The notes under the pieces: model-generated
Database searches by the model: none
What the model was told of the DNA's origin: nothing
Seen by the model: only the letters and a program-made list of their open reading frames with translations
Origin: an uncultured Clostridia bacterium
GTDB taxonomy: Bacteria; Bacillota; Clostridia; Lachnospirales; Bianqueaceae
Reading direction: 5' to 3'
Assembly (NCBI GenBank): GCA_947570515.1
Contig: CANOUM010000018.1
Span: 1-16,211 of the forward strand
DNA length: 16,211 nucleotides
Shown: piece after piece, positions 14,284 through 16,211 of the stretch
Position numbering within the stretch: position 1 is the stretch's first letter
How the letters are laid out: each line of letters starts with the position of its first letter
Program-made: the position numbers and the translations under genes

Positions 14284-15797
14284 TGTTTCAAATGATGGTT
14301 TTGGTATCGAAATATCTATACTTGTTTTTATTGTTTTTGTTTGTAGCCATTGGGTATTATCTGTATTGGCGAAAGCCTTCAAGCAGTACCTGCAGAGAAA
14401 TGTATTCGTATCAGGCCGCCATTATTGTACTATTCAATCTTCTGTCGATGCTTTTAATCCTGCTGAGGGAATGGCAGGAGGAGGTGCCCTGGGAGCAGAT
14501 TAAGACGCTGATGATCTACGGAGGCATTATGCTGGGAATGTACATTCTTTTATTGACATTACACCGGCATACAAATCGCCTTCTGTGGAACTGTGTATAT
14601 ATGCTGCTGAGCGTTGGATTTATTACGCTTTGGAGATTAGATCAGGAAGCGGCGGTCATGCAGGTTTGGTGGATTGCAGCCTGCTTTGCCGTCGTGAATG
14701 TGGTGCTGTTATTTTTTAGGGGACGCTGGATTTGGAAGATCCCGGCTCCCGTGTATATGATTGTCAGTGTGGGACTGATTGTGCTTCCGTTTATTTTTCC
14801 AAGCGAAGCAGGAGGATCGCTGAACTGGGCGGACATAAAAGGGTTTGTGTTTCAGCCGTCTGAATTTGTAAAACTGACATTTGCCTTTTTTCTGGCCATT
14901 TTGTACACAAAGCAAAGGAAGCTGACCTCTTTGATTCAGGCAGGCGTGGTTACAGGATTTATGGCGATTGTGCTGCTTTTGCAGAATGATTTGGGGGCGC
15001 TGCTGATTTTCGGCATTTTAGCCTGGATGATGACCTATGATTATTTGGGCCGGGGCTTTGTGTTATGGGGAGGCTGCTTAGCCATGGTCGCAGCTGCGCT
15101 GTTGGCCTATCGGTTTGTCGGCCATGTACAGCAGCGGTTTGATATCTGGATCGATCCCTGGGCAGATATCAATGGAAGCGGATATCAAATTGCGCAGAGT
15201 CTATTTGCGATTACAAGCGGCGGATGGTTTGGCGCCGGACTCTATCAAGGAGCTCCGGGATATATTCCGGCCAAAACGACCGATATGATCTTTTCAGCGA
15301 TTTCAGAAGAATTTGGAGCGGTTTTTGGGATATTTCTGCTTCTGATTTATCTTTTGATGTTTTTGTTCGTTATGGAAACGGGGAGAAGGGAAAAAAATAC
15401 AATTCGGCGTAATCTTTTAGTAGCCTTTGGCGTTTTGTTTATGTCGCAGACGTTTATTATTGTAGGCGGTGTGATTAAACTGATTCCGCTTACAGGGGTT
15501 ACGCTTCCTTTTATTAGCTATGGGGGAAGCTCTTTATTATCGAATTTTACTACGATTGGAATTATTGAAGCGGTCATTCGGCTGTATAGGATGGACCGGG
15601 AGGAGGCGAGACAACGTGAGCAGCAAACAGAAGAGAAACGGCGGAACTACGCTGCCGCCATCGAAGAAGCGGAATGGGAATACGAAGACGGAAGCCCCTA
15701 TTATGGAGAAGTCTATGAGGAGCCGCAGCTCAAACAGCGAGGACGAAAAAAGAAAAAAGCGTCCCTCAGCCCATTTGAATTCGACGATCCCTTCTAA
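14283..15797 (+). CDS. SEDS glycan polymerase, FtsW/RodA/SpoVE family
   Basis: Multi-pass membrane peptidoglycan glycosyltransferase of the SEDS family that polymerises lipid II with a partner class B PBP. The 504-aa product is longer than standard FtsW/RodA (about 370-420): there are extra N-terminal hydrophobic helices (from VSKYLYLFLLFLFVAIGYYL, residues 8-27, on) and a charged cytoplasmic tail (about 436-504, with RGRKKKK and ending SPFEFDDPF). SEDS landmarks are FQPSEFVKL (190-198), QNDLGALLIFG, the large outer loop with DPWAD (291-295) and GSGYQIAQS, TTDMIFSAISEEFG with Asp334, and PLTGVTLPFISYGGSS (from 402). ATG 14283 is chosen from GGGGGTGG at 14270-14277; the frame is open upstream inside the U32 gene. 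Sequence does not separate FtsW from RodA or SpoVE, but zapA upstream and the PBP downstream suggest division or sporulation use. Confidence 0.9.
   Translation: MFQMMVLVSKYLYLFLLFLFVAIGYYLYWRKPSSSTCREMYSYQAAIIVLFNLLSMLLILLREWQEEVPWEQIKTLMIYGGIMLGMYILLLTLHRHTNRLLWNCVYMLLSVGFITLWRLDQEAAVMQVWWIAACFAVVNVVLLFFRGRWIWKIPAPVYMIVSVGLIVLPFIFPSEAGGSLNWADIKGFVFQPSEFVKLTFAFFLAILYTKQRKLTSLIQAGVVTGFMAIVLLLQNDLGALLIFGILAWMMTYDYLGRGFVLWGGCLAMVAAALLAYRFVGHVQQRFDIWIDPWADINGSGYQIAQSLFAITSGGWFGAGLYQGAPGYIPAKTTDMIFSAISEEFGAVFGIFLLLIYLLMFLFVMETGRREKNTIRRNLLVAFGVLFMSQTFIIVGGVIKLIPLTGVTLPFISYGGSSLLSNFTTIGIIEAVIRLYRMDREEARQREQQTEEKRRNYAAAIEEAEWEYEDGSPYYGEVYEEPQLKQRGRKKKKASLSPFEFDDPF
15705..15708 (+). promoter_or_regulatory. 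Ribosome binding site for the PBP gene inside the SEDS gene
   Basis: GGAG at 15705-15708 is 6 bases before ATG 15715, within the 3' coding part of the SEDS gene. It supports an initiation well before the SEDS stop at 15795-15797. A second in-frame ATG at 15703 has a weaker site (GGAAG about 8 bases upstream). Confidence 0.55.
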
Positions 15798-16211
15798 ACC
15801 AGCAAATGATCATACGTTTCAGGTGATCAAAGGGATTTTTGTAGCGCTTGGGCTATGTCTCATCCTTTGGATTGGAAAAATTATGATTGCAGATCAGAAA
15901 GAGATTCAGGCAAATGCATATAATCCAAGGCTGAATGAGGAAGAGGAGACTGTAATTCGAGGTTCTATTCTGACAGCTTCAGGGGAAGTACTGGCATACA
16001 CCGAAATGCAGGAGGATGGCAGCCAAGGCAGAGTGTATCCGTATGGAGAAGCATTTGCGCATATAACGGGGTATGTAGGCAGAGGAAAGGCAGGCCTTGA
16101 GCTGGCGGCAAATGATCTGCTGCTCCAGCCTCCGGATCTTTTGAGCACGCTTAAAAGCTGGGCGAATGAAGAAGAGCTGCCGGGATGCAATGTCATTACT
16201 ACCATTGATTT
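15715..16211 (+). CDS. Class B penicillin-binding protein, 5' part (runs off window)
   Basis: An open frame continues to the right edge with 165 complete codons. It encodes an N-terminal basic cytoplasmic stretch (RKKRP near residue 15), one transmembrane helix (about 38-58, GIFVALGLCLILWIGKIMIA) and the start of the PBP2/FtsI-type pedestal domain: RGSILTASGEVLAYTE (from 82), FAHITGYVGRGKAGLELAA (from about 115) and NVITTID close to the edge, matching the RGxIxDRxGxxLA, GxxGLExxxxxxL and VxLTID signposts of the family. The transpeptidase domain with SxxK lies beyond the window. Relative to high-molecular-weight PBPs, the segment between the RG motif and GYVG is short, as in the clostridial FtsI-like short forms. 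Start 15715 is set by GGAG at 15705-15708; it overlaps the SEDS gene by 83 bases. A GTG at 15823 would remove the cytoplasmic tail and has no ribosome site. Confidence 0.85.
   Translation, partial: MRSRSSNSEDEKRKKRPSAHLNSTIPSKPANDHTFQVIKGIFVALGLCLILWIGKIMIADQKEIQANAYNPRLNEEEETVIRGSILTASGEVLAYTEMQEDGSQGRVYPYGEAFAHITGYVGRGKAGLELAANDLLLQPPDLLSTLKSWANEEELPGCNVITTID

Noticed and set aside
13480..14382. Long minus-strand open frame (300 codons) opposite the U32 and SEDS genes
   Set aside because: The translation is His/Leu/Ser-rich and without motifs, as expected for an antisense shadow; both opposing genes are well supported.

Overview
This window looks like part of the chromosome of an anaerobic, endospore-forming Firmicute of the class Clostridia, most likely a Lachnospiraceae-type organism. 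The evidence is a sporulation protease gene (spoIVB) directly followed by spo0A, embedded in the conserved clostridial order (xseB)-ispA-dxs-tlyA-argR-recN-spoIVB-spo0A. Strong GGAGG-type ribosome binding sites, occasional TTG/GTG starts and near-consensus sigma-A promoters fit this. All genes recognised are on the + strand and packing is very tight: no stretch over 300 bases lacks a gene. No RNA gene, insertion sequence, CRISPR array, phage gene or origin is visible.

Region 1 (1-7037) is the 3' part of an operon that begins before the window. It holds the last codons of a probable xseB, ispA (farnesyl/geranyl diphosphate synthase, with a damaged 3' end), dxs (DXP synthase), tlyA (rRNA 2'-O-methyltransferase), argR (arginine repressor), recN (SMC-like DNA repair ATPase) and spoIVB (sporulation serine protease). 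ispA and dxs supply isoprenoid precursors. The nadK gene that commonly sits between tlyA and argR in Clostridia is absent here.

Region 2 (7038-7942) is spo0A, the sporulation master regulator. It has its own promoter, with a perfect TATAAT box, embedded in a large inverted repeat made of TACCA/TGGTA half-sites spaced by multiples of 10 bp.

Region 3 (7989-16211) starts with a perfect TTGACA-17-TATAAT promoter and runs as one probable operon. It encodes an HI0933-family flavoprotein, 5-formyltetrahydrofolate cyclo-ligase, ruvA and ruvB (Holliday junction branch migration), zapA (FtsZ-ring protein), a large U32/DUF3656 protein (probably RNA-modification related), a SEDS-family glycan polymerase (FtsW/RodA/SpoVE type) and the 5' end of a class B penicillin-binding protein. 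The SEDS gene and the PBP gene overlap by about 83 bases and probably form a polymerase-transpeptidase pair.

Overall this is a core housekeeping and sporulation region. I found no convincing new system. The points most worth a second look are the broken 3' end of ispA, the phased inverted repeat at the spo0A promoter, the unusual Lys-Thr-Cys in place of Lys-Pro-Phe in the Spo0A receiver domain, and the long SEDS/PBP overlap.
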